The position numbers were made by a program, and so were the translations under genes. The notes under the pieces are model-generated. The model ran no database searches, was not told where the DNA came from, and worked only from the letters and a program-made list of their open reading frames with translations. Below, piece after piece: positions 52,987 through 61,392 of a DNA stretch of 64,000 bases. Location of the stretch: NCBI RefSeq assembly GCF_000241955.1, contig NC_016818.1:1240001-1304000 (forward strand). Direction: 5' to 3'. Source of the DNA: Rahnella aquatilis CIP 78.65 = ATCC 33071 (GTDB lineage: Bacteria > Pseudomonadota > Gammaproteobacteria > Enterobacterales > Enterobacteriaceae). The number at the start of each line of letters is the position of its first letter. Within the stretch, counting starts at the first letter, position 1.

Positions 52987-54162
52987 ATGCTGAAAATAGC
53001 TATTATTGGAACGGGTAATATTTCGCATAACCATATTCAGGGATATTTAGAGTTTGCAGACCGTTGCCAGATTGTGGCACTGGTCGATATTTATCCTGAA
53101 AAGGCCGAAGAGAAAAAACGGCATTACGGCCTCACGCATGCAAAGGTTTATGCCAGCCATCACGACATTCTCCATGACGCGTATATCGATATTGTTGACG
53201 TTTGTACGCCGCCGTATGTCCATGCCGAAATTTCCATTAATGCCCTGAATGCGGGCAAACATGTGTTGTGCGAAAAACCTATGGCAGCATCGTTACAGGA
53301 ATGCGATGCCATGATAAGTGCTGCAAAAGAGAGCGGCAAAACGCTTTCAATTATTGCGCAAAACCGTTTTACCGACGCGTTCTGGCGGCTGAAAAAAGTG
53401 CTCGATTCCGGCGAAACCGGCAAGGTGTGCCACGCGCAGGTGGATTCTTTCTGGTGGCGCGGCCATTCCTATTACGATTTGTGGTGGCGCGGCACCTGGG
53501 AAAAAGAGGCGGGTGGCTGCACGCTCAATCATGCCGTTCACCACATTGACGCCATTCAGTGGATGCTCGGTTTCCCCTCAGAAGTGGTCTCGATGATCAC
53601 CAATGCCGCGCACGATAATGCTGAAGTGGAAGATCTCTCGGCGGCCATTTTCAAATACGACACCGGCGCACTGACCCAGCTGACGGCATCGGTGGTGCAT
53701 CATGGCGAAGATCAGAAAATTGTCATCCAGGGCGAGAAAGCGCGAATTTCCGCCCCATGGGACAAATTCGCCAGCATTTCTGCGCCGAACGGTTTTCCGA
53801 TTGATGCACGAGATACGGATCGTGAAAACCAGCTTGAAGACATTTATCAGTCGATCCCAAAACTCACTTATACCCTGCATACCGGTCAGATTGACAATTT
53901 TCTGACGGCACTGGAAACCGGCAGCGCGCCGTTGATCGATGGCATTCAGGGTAAGCGTTCGCTGGAACTGATCGCCGCAATTTATAAATCCGCTATCACC
54001 CGCAGCATAGTGTCACTGCCGTTGTCGCCGGAAGATGCGTTTTATCAGACCGGCGGGCTGGTTTCGCAGGCACCACACTTTTATGAAAAATCCGCATCGG
54101 TGGAAAACTTCGCCAATGAAGACGCGATCCCGCTCGGCAAAAACATGGATAAAGGAGCCTGA
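52987..54162 (+). CDS. Gfo/Idh/MocA-family oxidoreductase (1 of 3)
   Basis: A 391-aa NAD(P)-dependent dehydrogenase. The Rossmann domain starts IAIIGTGNISHNHIQGY (G-x-G-x-x-x-x-x-H), and the conserved CEKPM with catalytic Lys is near residue 97. The C-terminal substrate domain holds the EAGGCTLNHAVHHIDAIQWMLG block with the paired His. Members oxidise or reduce sugars and cyclitols (inositol, glucose, or amino-sugar forms). The start at 52987 has GAGGAG upstream. It is the first gene of a four-gene operon behind a LacI regulator. Confidence 0.9.
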   Translation: MLKIAIIGTGNISHNHIQGYLEFADRCQIVALVDIYPEKAEEKKRHYGLTHAKVYASHHDILHDAYIDIVDVCTPPYVHAEISINALNAGKHVLCEKPMAASLQECDAMISAAKESGKTLSIIAQNRFTDAFWRLKKVLDSGETGKVCHAQVDSFWWRGHSYYDLWWRGTWEKEAGGCTLNHAVHHIDAIQWMLGFPSEVVSMITNAAHDNAEVEDLSAAIFKYDTGALTQLTASVVHHGEDQKIVIQGEKARISAPWDKFASISAPNGFPIDARDTDRENQLEDIYQSIPKLTYTLHTGQIDNFLTALETGSAPLIDGIQGKRSLELIAAIYKSAITRSIVSLPLSPEDAFYQTGGLVSQAPHFYEKSASVENFANEDAIPLGKNMDKGA

Positions 54163-54164
54163 AC

Positions 54165-55232
54165 ATGAGCAATAAAGACGGAATGAACTACGCGCCGGTG
54201 GGCAAACCGCAGCCGGTAGTGAAACCCGGTGAATTCGTGATTGCTGCCGCAGCATTGGATCACGGGCATATCTACGGCATGTGTAACGGGTTGATCGAGG
54301 CGGGGGCCAGCCTGAAATGGGTTTACGATGCGGATCCGGCAAAAGTAGAGAAATTCGTGGCGCAGTATCCGCAGGTTAAGGTCGCTGACTCCCTGCAGAC
54401 TGTTCTTGATGACCAGGCAGTACAACTGGTCGCCGGTGCGGGCATTCCGTCCGAACGCTGCGCGCTGGGGCTGAAAGTGATGGCGGCCGGGAAAGATTAT
54501 TTCACCGACAAAGCGCCGCTGACCACGCTGGAGCAACTGGCGCAAGCAAAGGCCAGAGTGGCCGAAACCGGGCGCAAATATGCCGTGTATTACAGCGAAC
54601 GCCTGCATGTGGAAAGCGCTGTTTTTGCCGGGCAACTGGTGCAGGAAGGAGCCATCGGACGCGTGATCCAGACCCTTGGTACCGGCCCGCACCGGGAGGG
54701 CGAAGGGCGTCCGGACTGGTTCTACGAGAGAGAGCGTTTCGGCGGCATTTTGTGTGATATCGGCAGCCATCAGATAGAACAATTCCTGTTCTATACCGGC
54801 AACCATGATGCACGTGTTGTGGCGGCTCAGGCCCTTAATTTCAATCACCCGCAATATCCGCGTTTCGAAGATTTTGGTGACACGATGCTGGAAGGCGAAA
54901 ACGGTGCCCGTGGGTATTTCCGCTGCGACTGGTTCACGCCGGAAGGGCTGAGCACCTGGGGCGATGGTCGTCTGACGCTGCTCGGCACCGAAGGTTATAT
55001 CGAGATCCGCAAATATGTCGATCTCACGCGCGGTGAGCAGGATGTGGTGTATCTGGTGAATCAGCATGGTGAGTTCCGTTATCCGGTTTCCGGCAACGTC
55101 GGCTTTCCGTTCTTTGGTCAGCTGATCCTGGACTGCCTGAACCGCACCGAATACGCCATGACCCAGGACCATGCGTTTAAAGCCGCCGAGTTGTGCGTCC
55201 GCGCGCAGATGCTGGCAAACGGAACCCACTAA
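54165..55232 (+). CDS. Gfo/Idh/MocA-family protein (2 of 3), divergent Rossmann motif
   Basis: A 355-aa protein with Gfo/Idh/MocA layout, 2 bp after the first dehydrogenase. The N-terminal segment reads FVIAAAALDHGHIYGMCNGLIEAG, in which the usual GxGxxG is replaced by AxDHGH. The lysine block is DKAPL and not EKP. The C-terminal part has FGGILCDIGSHQIEQFLFYTG, with the conserved GSHQ-type histidine. These are features of a distinct branch; it may use another cofactor arrangement or substrate. Function is inferred from neighbours only. Confidence 0.85.
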   Translation: MSNKDGMNYAPVGKPQPVVKPGEFVIAAAALDHGHIYGMCNGLIEAGASLKWVYDADPAKVEKFVAQYPQVKVADSLQTVLDDQAVQLVAGAGIPSERCALGLKVMAAGKDYFTDKAPLTTLEQLAQAKARVAETGRKYAVYYSERLHVESAVFAGQLVQEGAIGRVIQTLGTGPHREGEGRPDWFYERERFGGILCDIGSHQIEQFLFYTGNHDARVVAAQALNFNHPQYPRFEDFGDTMLEGENGARGYFRCDWFTPEGLSTWGDGRLTLLGTEGYIEIRKYVDLTRGEQDVVYLVNQHGEFRYPVSGNVGFPFFGQLILDCLNRTEYAMTQDHAFKAAELCVRAQMLANGTH

Positions 55233-55245
55233 ACGGGAGCAGAAG

Positions 55246-56268
55246 ATGAAAACACTTCAGGTTGCGGTGATCGGTTGCGGATCTATCCATACCTGCCATG
55301 TGGCGGCGATCCGGCATGAACCGGACTGTCAGTTACGGGCGATTGCTGAGTGCGATATTGGCAAAGGCCGGGCGCTGGCGCAGGAATATGGCTGTGATTT
55401 TTATACGGATTATCACGAAATGTTGTGTGATCCGCAGATTGATGTGGTGCATATCTGTCTGCCGCATCATCTGCACAAAGAGGCTATTCTCGCCGCGCTG
55501 GCGGCGGGAAAGCATGTTTTTACCGAGAAACCGCTCGCGCTGAATATCGGCGAAGCGAATGCCATTAAACTCGCGGCGTCACAGGCGGCGGGGCTGACGG
55601 GCGTGTGCTACCAGAACCGCCTGAACCCTTCCAGTCAGAAAATTAAAACGCTGCTGGAAAGCGGACAACTGGGCAACATGCTGAGCATCAAAGCCGTTCT
55701 GACCTGGTCACGCAGCGGTGCTTATTACAGCGAAAGCCTGTGGCGCGGGCGTTTTTCCACCGAAGGCGGCAGCCTGCTGATCAACCAGGCGATACATACG
55801 CTGGATTTAATGCAGTGGTTTGGCGGCGGTGTTCTCGCGCTGAAAGGCGTGGTGGAAAGAACGTTTCTCAGTGATCTGACTGAAAATGAAGACACCGCAA
55901 TGGCCAGCCTGAAAATGGGCAACGGCGCGCGCGGATTGTTTTACGCAACAAACTGCCACAGCACCGATTCGCCGTTGCTGCTGGAAATTCATTGTCAGAA
56001 AGGAGTGTTGCAGTTGCATCACAACGCGCTGTGGCTGATTGAAGGAGAAAATAAAACACTGCTGGTCAGCGATGGCAGCCCGTCAGGAGCAACCAAAAGC
56101 TACTGGGGCGACAGCCATCGTCAGGCAGTCTCGAATTTCTATTATTCTGTTCGTCATCCTGAAGAAAAAAATTATATCTCTGTTTCACAAGCCGAAGTTT
56201 CCCTGAATATTGTCGGGGCGATTTACCGCTCTTCACAATCCGGGGAATGGATCACACTGGCTGATTAA
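55246..56268 (+). CDS. Gfo/Idh/MocA-family oxidoreductase (3 of 3)
   Basis: A 340-aa NAD(P)-dependent dehydrogenase. It has the nucleotide motif VAVIGCGSIHTCHVAAI, the catalytic lysine in FTEKPLALN near residue 93 and STEGGSLLINQAIHTLDLMQWFGG with the C-terminal His. It starts 13 bp after the second dehydrogenase with GGGAG upstream; the longer frame from 55171 overlaps that gene. The trio plus transporter suggests a pathway that epimerises or deoxygenates a sugar by oxidation and re-reduction. Confidence 0.9.
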   Translation: MKTLQVAVIGCGSIHTCHVAAIRHEPDCQLRAIAECDIGKGRALAQEYGCDFYTDYHEMLCDPQIDVVHICLPHHLHKEAILAALAAGKHVFTEKPLALNIGEANAIKLAASQAAGLTGVCYQNRLNPSSQKIKTLLESGQLGNMLSIKAVLTWSRSGAYYSESLWRGRFSTEGGSLLINQAIHTLDLMQWFGGGVLALKGVVERTFLSDLTENEDTAMASLKMGNGARGLFYATNCHSTDSPLLLEIHCQKGVLQLHHNALWLIEGENKTLLVSDGSPSGATKSYWGDSHRQAVSNFYYSVRHPEEKNYISVSQAEVSLNIVGAIYRSSQSGEWITLAD

Positions 56269-56308
56269 ATAATTTTAATAATAACCCTACATTCACAGGA
56301 TAATAATA

Positions 56309-57847
56309 ATGAAACCTACTGAACGCAGAGTGGGTTACGGCACAGCTATAGGCTATGGCGTAACTGATTTATTTGGCGGCGGTGCATTCGCTGTTATCGG
56401 TACCTGGCTTTTATTCTTCTATACCGTGTATTGCGGATTAACCGTTTTAGAAGCGGGATCTATTTTCGCAATTGCCCGTGTGATTGACGCCATATTAAGT
56501 CCGATCATGGGTTATATCACCGATCACTTCGGCAATACATGGCTCGGAAAACGGTTTGGCCGCCGACGGTTTTTCCTGCTGATCAGTTCGCCGCTGATGT
56601 TCCTGTATGCGCTGGTCTGGGTAAAGGACATGGGCTACTGGTATTATCTTGGCACGTATTTGTCGATTGAATTACTCTCGGCGATGGTGCTGGTGCCATG
56701 GGAAACGCTGGCCGCAGAGATGACCAACCGCTTCGGCGAACGTACCCGTCTTGCCGGTGTGCGTATGATCTGCTCGCAGCTCGGCGGTTTTCTGGCGGTC
56801 TCTGTGCCGGGCGTGATCATGATGTATACCGGTAAAGATAATCCGATGACGTATACTTATACTGGCATCTTCTTCGCCACGGTATTTTGTATCGCAGTCT
56901 TCACCACATGGCTGTGTACCTGGGAAGCCAAAGACGTGCGGGATCCGAATGAGCCGGAACCGGAAATGGAAACCGGCGGCAGCCTGTGGCATCATCTGAA
57001 AAGTCTGGTTTTAGATTTTATCTCATCCTTTAATATCCGCATGTTCCGCCAGCACATTATTATTTATATTGCTTCCTTCACCGCGATGGACGTATTCGGA
57101 GCTGTGTTTACTTATTATGTGGTTTATGGCCTGAATCAGGATGTGGGATCGGTTTCCGGTTATTTAAGCGTTGCGGCCTTTGTTTCGGTGCCATCGACGA
57201 TTGTTTATATGATGGTGATGGAACGTCTGAACCTTTCGCCATCGGCTGCGCTGCGCATAGCCTATGGATGCATATTTTTTGTGCTGGCCGTTCTGTTTTA
57301 TATTTACATCACTAAAACCTCAGTGCCATTAATTCTCTTTACCTCCCTATTTGTTGTCTTAGGTTTCGGTCGTTCAGGGCTTTATTATATCCCGTGGAAT
57401 ATTTACAGCTTTATTCCGGACATCGACGAGATCGTTACCAAAAAACGCCGCGAGGGGATCTTTGCCGGTGTGATGGTGTTTACCCGTAAAAGTACCGTCG
57501 CGATAGCCATTATGGTGATTGGGCTGGTGCTGGAAGAAAGTGGATTTGTGAAAGGGCAGGGCGCTCAGCCACTCAGCGCCTTACACGCCATCATCGGCCT
57601 GATGATCTTCGCCACTGGCGCGTTGCTGGCGATCAGTTTCTATATGACGTTCAAATTCAAACTGACGCGGGATACGCACAAAATTCTGATCAAAGAAACG
57701 GCGCGTCTGAAGCTGGGTGGTGCTCAGGAAGACTGTGATGAAACCGCGCGTAAGGTGATTAAAGATCTGACCGGTTACGAATACAACGAAGTCTGGGGCG
57801 GAAGCGCGACACGTAAAACCACGAGGGAAAAGTTAGCGATTGAGTAA
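56309..57847 (+). CDS. GPH-type MFS sugar/glycoside:cation symporter
   Basis: A 512-aa inner-membrane transporter with 12 TM segments. GYGVTDLFGGGAFAVIGTWLLFFYT at the N-terminus, ARVIDAILSPIMGYITDHF with the conserved Asp of TM2, and KRFGRRRFFLLISSPLMF in loop 2-3 identify the glycoside-pentoside-hexuronide:cation symporter family. It is probably the importer for the substrate handled by the three upstream dehydrogenases. It is longer than most GPH members because of a charged C-terminal tail of about 60 residues. Confidence 0.9.
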   Translation: MKPTERRVGYGTAIGYGVTDLFGGGAFAVIGTWLLFFYTVYCGLTVLEAGSIFAIARVIDAILSPIMGYITDHFGNTWLGKRFGRRRFFLLISSPLMFLYALVWVKDMGYWYYLGTYLSIELLSAMVLVPWETLAAEMTNRFGERTRLAGVRMICSQLGGFLAVSVPGVIMMYTGKDNPMTYTYTGIFFATVFCIAVFTTWLCTWEAKDVRDPNEPEPEMETGGSLWHHLKSLVLDFISSFNIRMFRQHIIIYIASFTAMDVFGAVFTYYVVYGLNQDVGSVSGYLSVAAFVSVPSTIVYMMVMERLNLSPSAALRIAYGCIFFVLAVLFYIYITKTSVPLILFTSLFVVLGFGRSGLYYIPWNIYSFIPDIDEIVTKKRREGIFAGVMVFTRKSTVAIAIMVIGLVLEESGFVKGQGAQPLSALHAIIGLMIFATGALLAISFYMTFKFKLTRDTHKILIKETARLKLGGAQEDCDETARKVIKDLTGYEYNEVWGGSATRKTTREKLAIE

Positions 57848-57852
57848 TCCGT

Positions 57853-57888
57853 AACCTGCGGGCAGCAACCGGGCCCGCAGGTATTTCC
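57853..57888. terminator. Hairpin between the GPH transporter and GNAT genes
   Basis: ACCTGCGGGC and GCCCGCAGGT form a 10-bp stem around a 9-nt loop, between convergent genes. The following run is only ATTTCC, so termination efficiency is uncertain. Confidence 0.6.
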
Positions 57889-57890
57889 TG

Positions 57891-58418
57891 TCAGTGATCC
57901 TGCGCAGGCAGGGTCTGGTTTCCGTCACCCAGCGCGAGCTGCATAAACACGGTGTCCAGCCAGCGGCCATGCTTAAATCCAACGCTATGCAGGGTGCCTT
58001 TCATCTGAAAACCAGCGGCGAGATGTAAGCCAATGGAGGCTTTATTTTCGCTGTCACCGACGTTACCGATCAGTTGCCGATAGCCGTGGGTTTCTGCCCA
58101 GTCTATCGCCCGTCGCAGCAGTGCTTTCCCCGCGCCGCGTTTCTGAAACGCAGGATCAATATAGATAGAATCCTCCAGCGTGTGGCGGTACGCATAGCGT
58201 TCGCGATAATGGCCCAGATAGCAATATCCCTTCACTTCGCCCTCATGCAAAACCACCAGCCAGAGTAAACCAGCTGCTTTAATCTTTTTCAGACGGCCCG
58301 CCATCTCGCGTTCTTCCGGTGGCTGCGTCTCGAACGAGGCGGTTCCATGGAGAACATGCCAGGCATAAATTTTCTGTATCGCGGGAATATGCTGCTCTTC
58401 TGCTTCAATAATTTCCAT
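57891..58418 (-). CDS. GNAT N-acetyltransferase, phosphinothricin/methionine-sulfoximine type
   Basis: A 175-aa acetyltransferase. IQKIYAWHVLHGTASFETQPP near residue 14 and the GYCYLGHYRERYAYRHTLEDSIYI block are signatures of the PAT/MddA branch that acetylates L-amino-acid analogues. The acetyl-CoA loop is QKRGAGKALL near residue 92. The real substrate may be methionine sulfone/sulfoximine, as for E. coli MnaT; resistance to phosphinothricin should not be assumed. A single gene. Confidence 0.88.
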   Translation of the reverse strand: MEIIEAEEQHIPAIQKIYAWHVLHGTASFETQPPEEREMAGRLKKIKAAGLLWLVVLHEGEVKGYCYLGHYRERYAYRHTLEDSIYIDPAFQKRGAGKALLRRAIDWAETHGYRQLIGNVGDSENKASIGLHLAAGFQMKGTLHSVGFKHGRWLDTVFMQLALGDGNQTLPAQDH

Positions 58419-58651
58419 TCTTGCAGGTTCTCATCAGTGATTTCTCTCCCGCCTACTCTTTCCCAAATGCCTCAGGGAGAGCAAACTTTTTATGACGGAT
58501 ATAAGGAAAAGCTCTGGTTAGCCGCACTTAAGCGGGTTAGCTATATGCTTTTTTCTTCTTAGCGATGCTTTATTGGTTTTTTAAACCGCGACCATCCTGC
58601 TGTTATAGTCATTTTCATTACGCATTAGCGGTTATTTTTTAAGGAAAAAAA

Positions 58652-59470
58652 GTGAAACTGACGTTATCTCATTTACGCACGGGTGCTGTGGTATTGCTGG
58701 CGGGATTACTGCTGGCGGGTTGTGATCAAAAAAGTGGTGATGCCAAACATATCAAAGTCGGCGTGATTAATGGCGCAGAGCAGGATGTGGCGGAAGTGGC
58801 GAAAAAGGTCGCGAAGGATAAATACGGTCTGGACGTCGAACTGGTCGGTTTCAGCGGCTCATTATTGCCGAATGACGCAACCGAGCATGGCGATCTGGAT
58901 GCGAATGTTTTCCAGCACCGTCCGTTCCTCGATCAGGACAACAAAGCCCACGGCTATCATCTGGTGGCGGTCGGCAATACTTTTGTGTTCCCGATGGCGG
59001 GTTACTCGAAAAAAATCAAAACCGTGGATCAGCTGAAAGACGGCGCGACGGTGGCGATCCCCAACGATCCGACCAATTTAGGCCGGGCGCTTTTGCTGCT
59101 GCAAAAAGAGAAGCTTATCACCCTGAAAGAAGGTAAGGGCCTGCTGCCGACGGCGCTGGATATCGCCGCAAACCCGCATCATCTGAATATTATGGAGCTG
59201 GAAGGCGCGCAGTTACCGCGTGTGCTGGATGACCCGAAAGTCGATGTGGCGATCATCAGCACGACTTATATCCAGCAAACCGGGCTATCGCCGGTGCATG
59301 ACAGCGTGTTTATCGAAGATAAAAATTCGCCATACGTGAATATTCTGGTTTCGCGTCCGGACAATAAAGATGCAGAAAATGTGCAGGAGTTTCTGAAATC
59401 GTATCAGTCGCCGGAAGTGGCGAAAGCGGCGGAGAAAATCTTTAACGGCGGCGCGGTACCGGGCTGGTGA
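58652..59470 (+). CDS. nlpA: Lipoprotein-28, MetQ/NlpA-family methionine-binding lipoprotein
   Basis: A 272-aa substrate-binding lipoprotein anchored to the inner membrane. The lipobox LLAGC has Cys24, followed by Asp, which keeps it in the inner membrane. KHIKVGVINGAEQDVAEVAKK, QHRPFLDQDNKAHGY and the end AAEKIFNGGAVPGW are almost identical to E. coli NlpA (272 aa). No metN or metI lies next to it, which fits NlpA and not MetQ. The start is GTG with AAGGAAAA upstream. No MetJ box was seen. Confidence 0.93.
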   Translation: MKLTLSHLRTGAVVLLAGLLLAGCDQKSGDAKHIKVGVINGAEQDVAEVAKKVAKDKYGLDVELVGFSGSLLPNDATEHGDLDANVFQHRPFLDQDNKAHGYHLVAVGNTFVFPMAGYSKKIKTVDQLKDGATVAIPNDPTNLGRALLLLQKEKLITLKEGKGLLPTALDIAANPHHLNIMELEGAQLPRVLDDPKVDVAIISTTYIQQTGLSPVHDSVFIEDKNSPYVNILVSRPDNKDAENVQEFLKSYQSPEVAKAAEKIFNGGAVPGW

Positions 59471-59513
59471 TCGGTTTAAACCGGACAATTTAACCTGCTG
59501 ATCATCCTGAATC

Positions 59514-59537
59514 GCCCACTTAACCGTGGGCTTTTTT
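59514..59537 (+). terminator. Terminator after nlpA
   Basis: GCCCAC-TTAACC-GTGGGC is followed by six T, 43 nt after the nlpA stop. Confidence 0.9.
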
Positions 59538-59539
59538 AT

Positions 59540-59818
59540 TCAGTTCAGCCAGGCCGCCACCCCGCCGTGTCCTGAACATGTTCCCCGGCGATGCGTACTG
59601 AAACTGTATGTTCCATCCCTGCACTGAGCCGATGCGCCATCGGGCGCTTTGCCTGATTTGGTATGCGCCGGACGGTGAATTTCCTGCCCGTCTGAGTTGG
59701 TGTAATCGCCTTGCTCAATGAGTTCACTATCCTGCGACGAAGGCTGCGTATGCTGTCTGGCCACTGCCGTGTTGCATAAAAGGGCCACTGCAAAAAGAAC
59801 AAATCCCAGTAAGCGCAT
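59540..59818 (-). CDS. DUF3761 domain-containing secreted protein
   Basis: A 92-aa protein. The signal peptide MRLLGFVLFAVALLCNTAVA is followed by a short polar region and the DUF3761 signature at the C-terminus, CRDGTYSFSTHRRGTCSGHGG (two cysteines, probably disulfide linked). The frame is open to 59977 but the start at 59818 gives a clean signal peptide and an AGGGAAAA site. Function unknown. Confidence 0.82.
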   Translation of the reverse strand: MRLLGFVLFAVALLCNTAVARQHTQPSSQDSELIEQGDYTNSDGQEIHRPAHTKSGKAPDGASAQCRDGTYSFSTHRRGTCSGHGGVAAWLN

Positions 59819-60062
59819 GATTGCACTTTTCCCTGTTGTGGTTGTATGACCCGAATGATTGGTGAGGAGAATACTCCTGATACCCACATAGACAATGCTG
59901 ATATTTGAACAGTAGTTAATCGTCTTACTGAACGGGGTAATAAGCACGGGGAAATCATTAACGGAGAATGTTTGCACGCAGAAAATTGTGTGCCGGAAAG
60001 CTCCGGATGGGGATATTACTCAGGTTGGGCAGAGCAGGACGAGTGGAAATGAATGGTAAAAA
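59819..60062. other. Non-coding stretch before the attachment site
   Basis: 244 bp between the DUF3761 gene and the attachment-site remnant. It should hold the DUF3761 promoter at its left end. No RNA gene, repeat or conserved ORF was recognised. Confidence 0.5.
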
Positions 60063-60085
60063 TGGTGTCCCCTACAGGAATCGCA
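60063..60085 (-). other. Attachment-site remnant: 3' end of tRNA-Arg(CCU)
   Basis: Read on the minus strand, the segment gives CGATTCCTGTAGGGGACACCA, which matches the 3' end of the enterobacterial tRNA-Arg (argW) at 20 of 21 bases, including CCA. The rest of a tRNA is absent to the right. Such 3' fragments are left where an integrase inserts an element in a tRNA gene; the intact tRNA should be at the other end of the element, beyond 64000. The match is made from memory of the argW sequence. Confidence 0.75.
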
Positions 60086-60136
60086 CTAAATTTTAAGTTA
60101 TTGTTTTTGCTTGTCTTTATTTTTAATTTTGATTTA

Positions 60137-60204
60137 TGTACCCACCATTGTACCCATTTTCAAATTCAAGGATGTTATCCCTTTCTAAACCCTCTGAAAA
60201 TGGG
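60137..60204. repeat. Short repeats beside the attachment site
   Basis: TGTACCCA occurs twice with a 12-bp period (60137-60144, 60149-60156). CCCATTTTCA (60153-60162) is repeated in inverted order as TGAAAATGGG (60195-60204). Direct repeats within 100 bp of an att core are typical arm-type integrase sites; the inverted pair could also be a weak terminator for the gene ending at 60216. Confidence 0.5.
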
Positions 60205-60215
60205 AAACAATTTGG

Positions 60216-61313
60216 CTACTCCCCCTGAGATGTCTGTCCTCTCATTCGAAGAATTTGTTCCGAATCAAGTAATTCATTTTGTAGATCTAAATTCCATAAC
60301 TCTAATATTTTAGAGAATATCAAACTATTTACACTTTTGCTGGCTACTAATGACATTAATGTTACGTCAATGAGTGATAATGCCGAACACTGCATTGGCT
60401 CTATTAGCCCTTCATTAGAAGGCCCTGCCATTAAAAGTTCTTCTTCTCCGAACTCTTCGCTTAAAGAAAGGCTAAGTTTATAATCAAGACTCTTCGAGCC
60501 AAGATGTACTCTTATACTTGAAAACTTATAATAAGGGCGAAGGTATCCCAAGCCTGAGAAAGCTTCTAGATCGTAAAAGTTGACTTTTTTCTTTCCAATT
60601 ACATCAACCGCCCATCCGTAGTCATTAGCATAGTGAGTACCATATTTTTTTACTAACTCATCATGTTTGTTTGAAATAATCTCCAAGGATTTATTATCAA
60701 TTGATTCAAAACCTAATGACTCTGAGTGTTCAGAATACGAAAGAGAGAATTTATAATCATCAATATGTTTATGGTAGTAATACTTCTCTGCAATTTCATC
60801 TGATGACTCGTTTATAATTTTACTAATTACTGCGCATTCATGTAAGGATCGCCAACGAGCCATTGCTCCGTCGGCATAACCTCCTTTAAGGAGGTGTAAT
60901 ATTTCACATGATATATGAATAGCATGAGCTTGCATTCGTGTTAATACTTCTAACTTATATGTTTTTTCTTCAAATTCTTCGCTTCGGAAATCATTGTTAA
61001 CGCTCGCCCCTAACTCTCGACACATAACAATTAACAGATTAAATCTATCTAAGGGAGACTTCCATACTTCATACAAGCGTTCTTCGAACTCTGAGATTAA
61101 CTCTTTTTCATAATTTATATGCTCATTTTTGTTATTTTCTAAGCCATCTTTATAAATTTTGGCCACACTGTCAGCTATTGGTGATATGTTTTTAACAAAC
61201 TGGTCTAAAATTTCCGTTATAGATTTTCCGCTTTCTTCAGAGATCTGTGTTGCGACATTTAAAATTATCTCTTCAAAATCAAAGTTCAAACTAGCTTCTT
61301 GGATAACACTCAT
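60216..61313 (-). CDS. DUF5677 domain-containing protein (satellite cargo)
   Basis: A 365-aa, probably cytoplasmic, helical protein. The core has RMQAHAIHISCEILHLL (residues 126-142) and GGYADGAMARWRSLHE (144-159), then ESSDEIAEKYYYHKHIDDY. This arrangement (aliphatic helix, GxxDGAxARWRxLHE, then a helix with conserved Glu and His) is the DUF5677 signature. No known enzyme motif otherwise. The N-terminal 90 residues are charged and variable. AT-rich coding sequence, AAGGAAA site 7 nt upstream. It is the third of three same-strand genes between att and cos; 79 bp behind the 2-TM gene. Confidence 0.75.
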   Translation of the reverse strand: MSVIQEASLNFDFEEIILNVATQISEESGKSITEILDQFVKNISPIADSVAKIYKDGLENNKNEHINYEKELISEFEERLYEVWKSPLDRFNLLIVMCRELGASVNNDFRSEEFEEKTYKLEVLTRMQAHAIHISCEILHLLKGGYADGAMARWRSLHECAVISKIINESSDEIAEKYYYHKHIDDYKFSLSYSEHSESLGFESIDNKSLEIISNKHDELVKKYGTHYANDYGWAVDVIGKKKVNFYDLEAFSGLGYLRPYYKFSSIRVHLGSKSLDYKLSLSLSEEFGEEELLMAGPSNEGLIEPMQCSALSLIDVTLMSLVASKSVNSLIFSKILELWNLDLQNELLDSEQILRMRGQTSQGE

Positions 61314-61392
61314 GAAAAATTTCCTTATAAGTTAGGTGTTAATAGAGTGGTAATGGAAATAAACATGCACTCCCCATTACTGAATTTCAGAT

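Noticed and set aside
54081..55229. Long minus-strand open frame (382 codons) opposite the second Gfo/Idh/MocA gene
   Set aside because: It is the antisense shadow of a well-supported gene; its translation has no family pattern and is rich in Arg/Gln/His typical of shadow frames.
59545..59958. Alternative minus-strand frame over the DUF3761 gene
   Set aside because: The other frame (59540-59818) has the DUF3761 cysteine motif and a signal peptide; this one has neither.
60063..60138. Complete tRNA at the attachment site
   Set aside because: Only the last ~21 bases of tRNA-Arg are present; the next 50 bases do not form D or anticodon arms.
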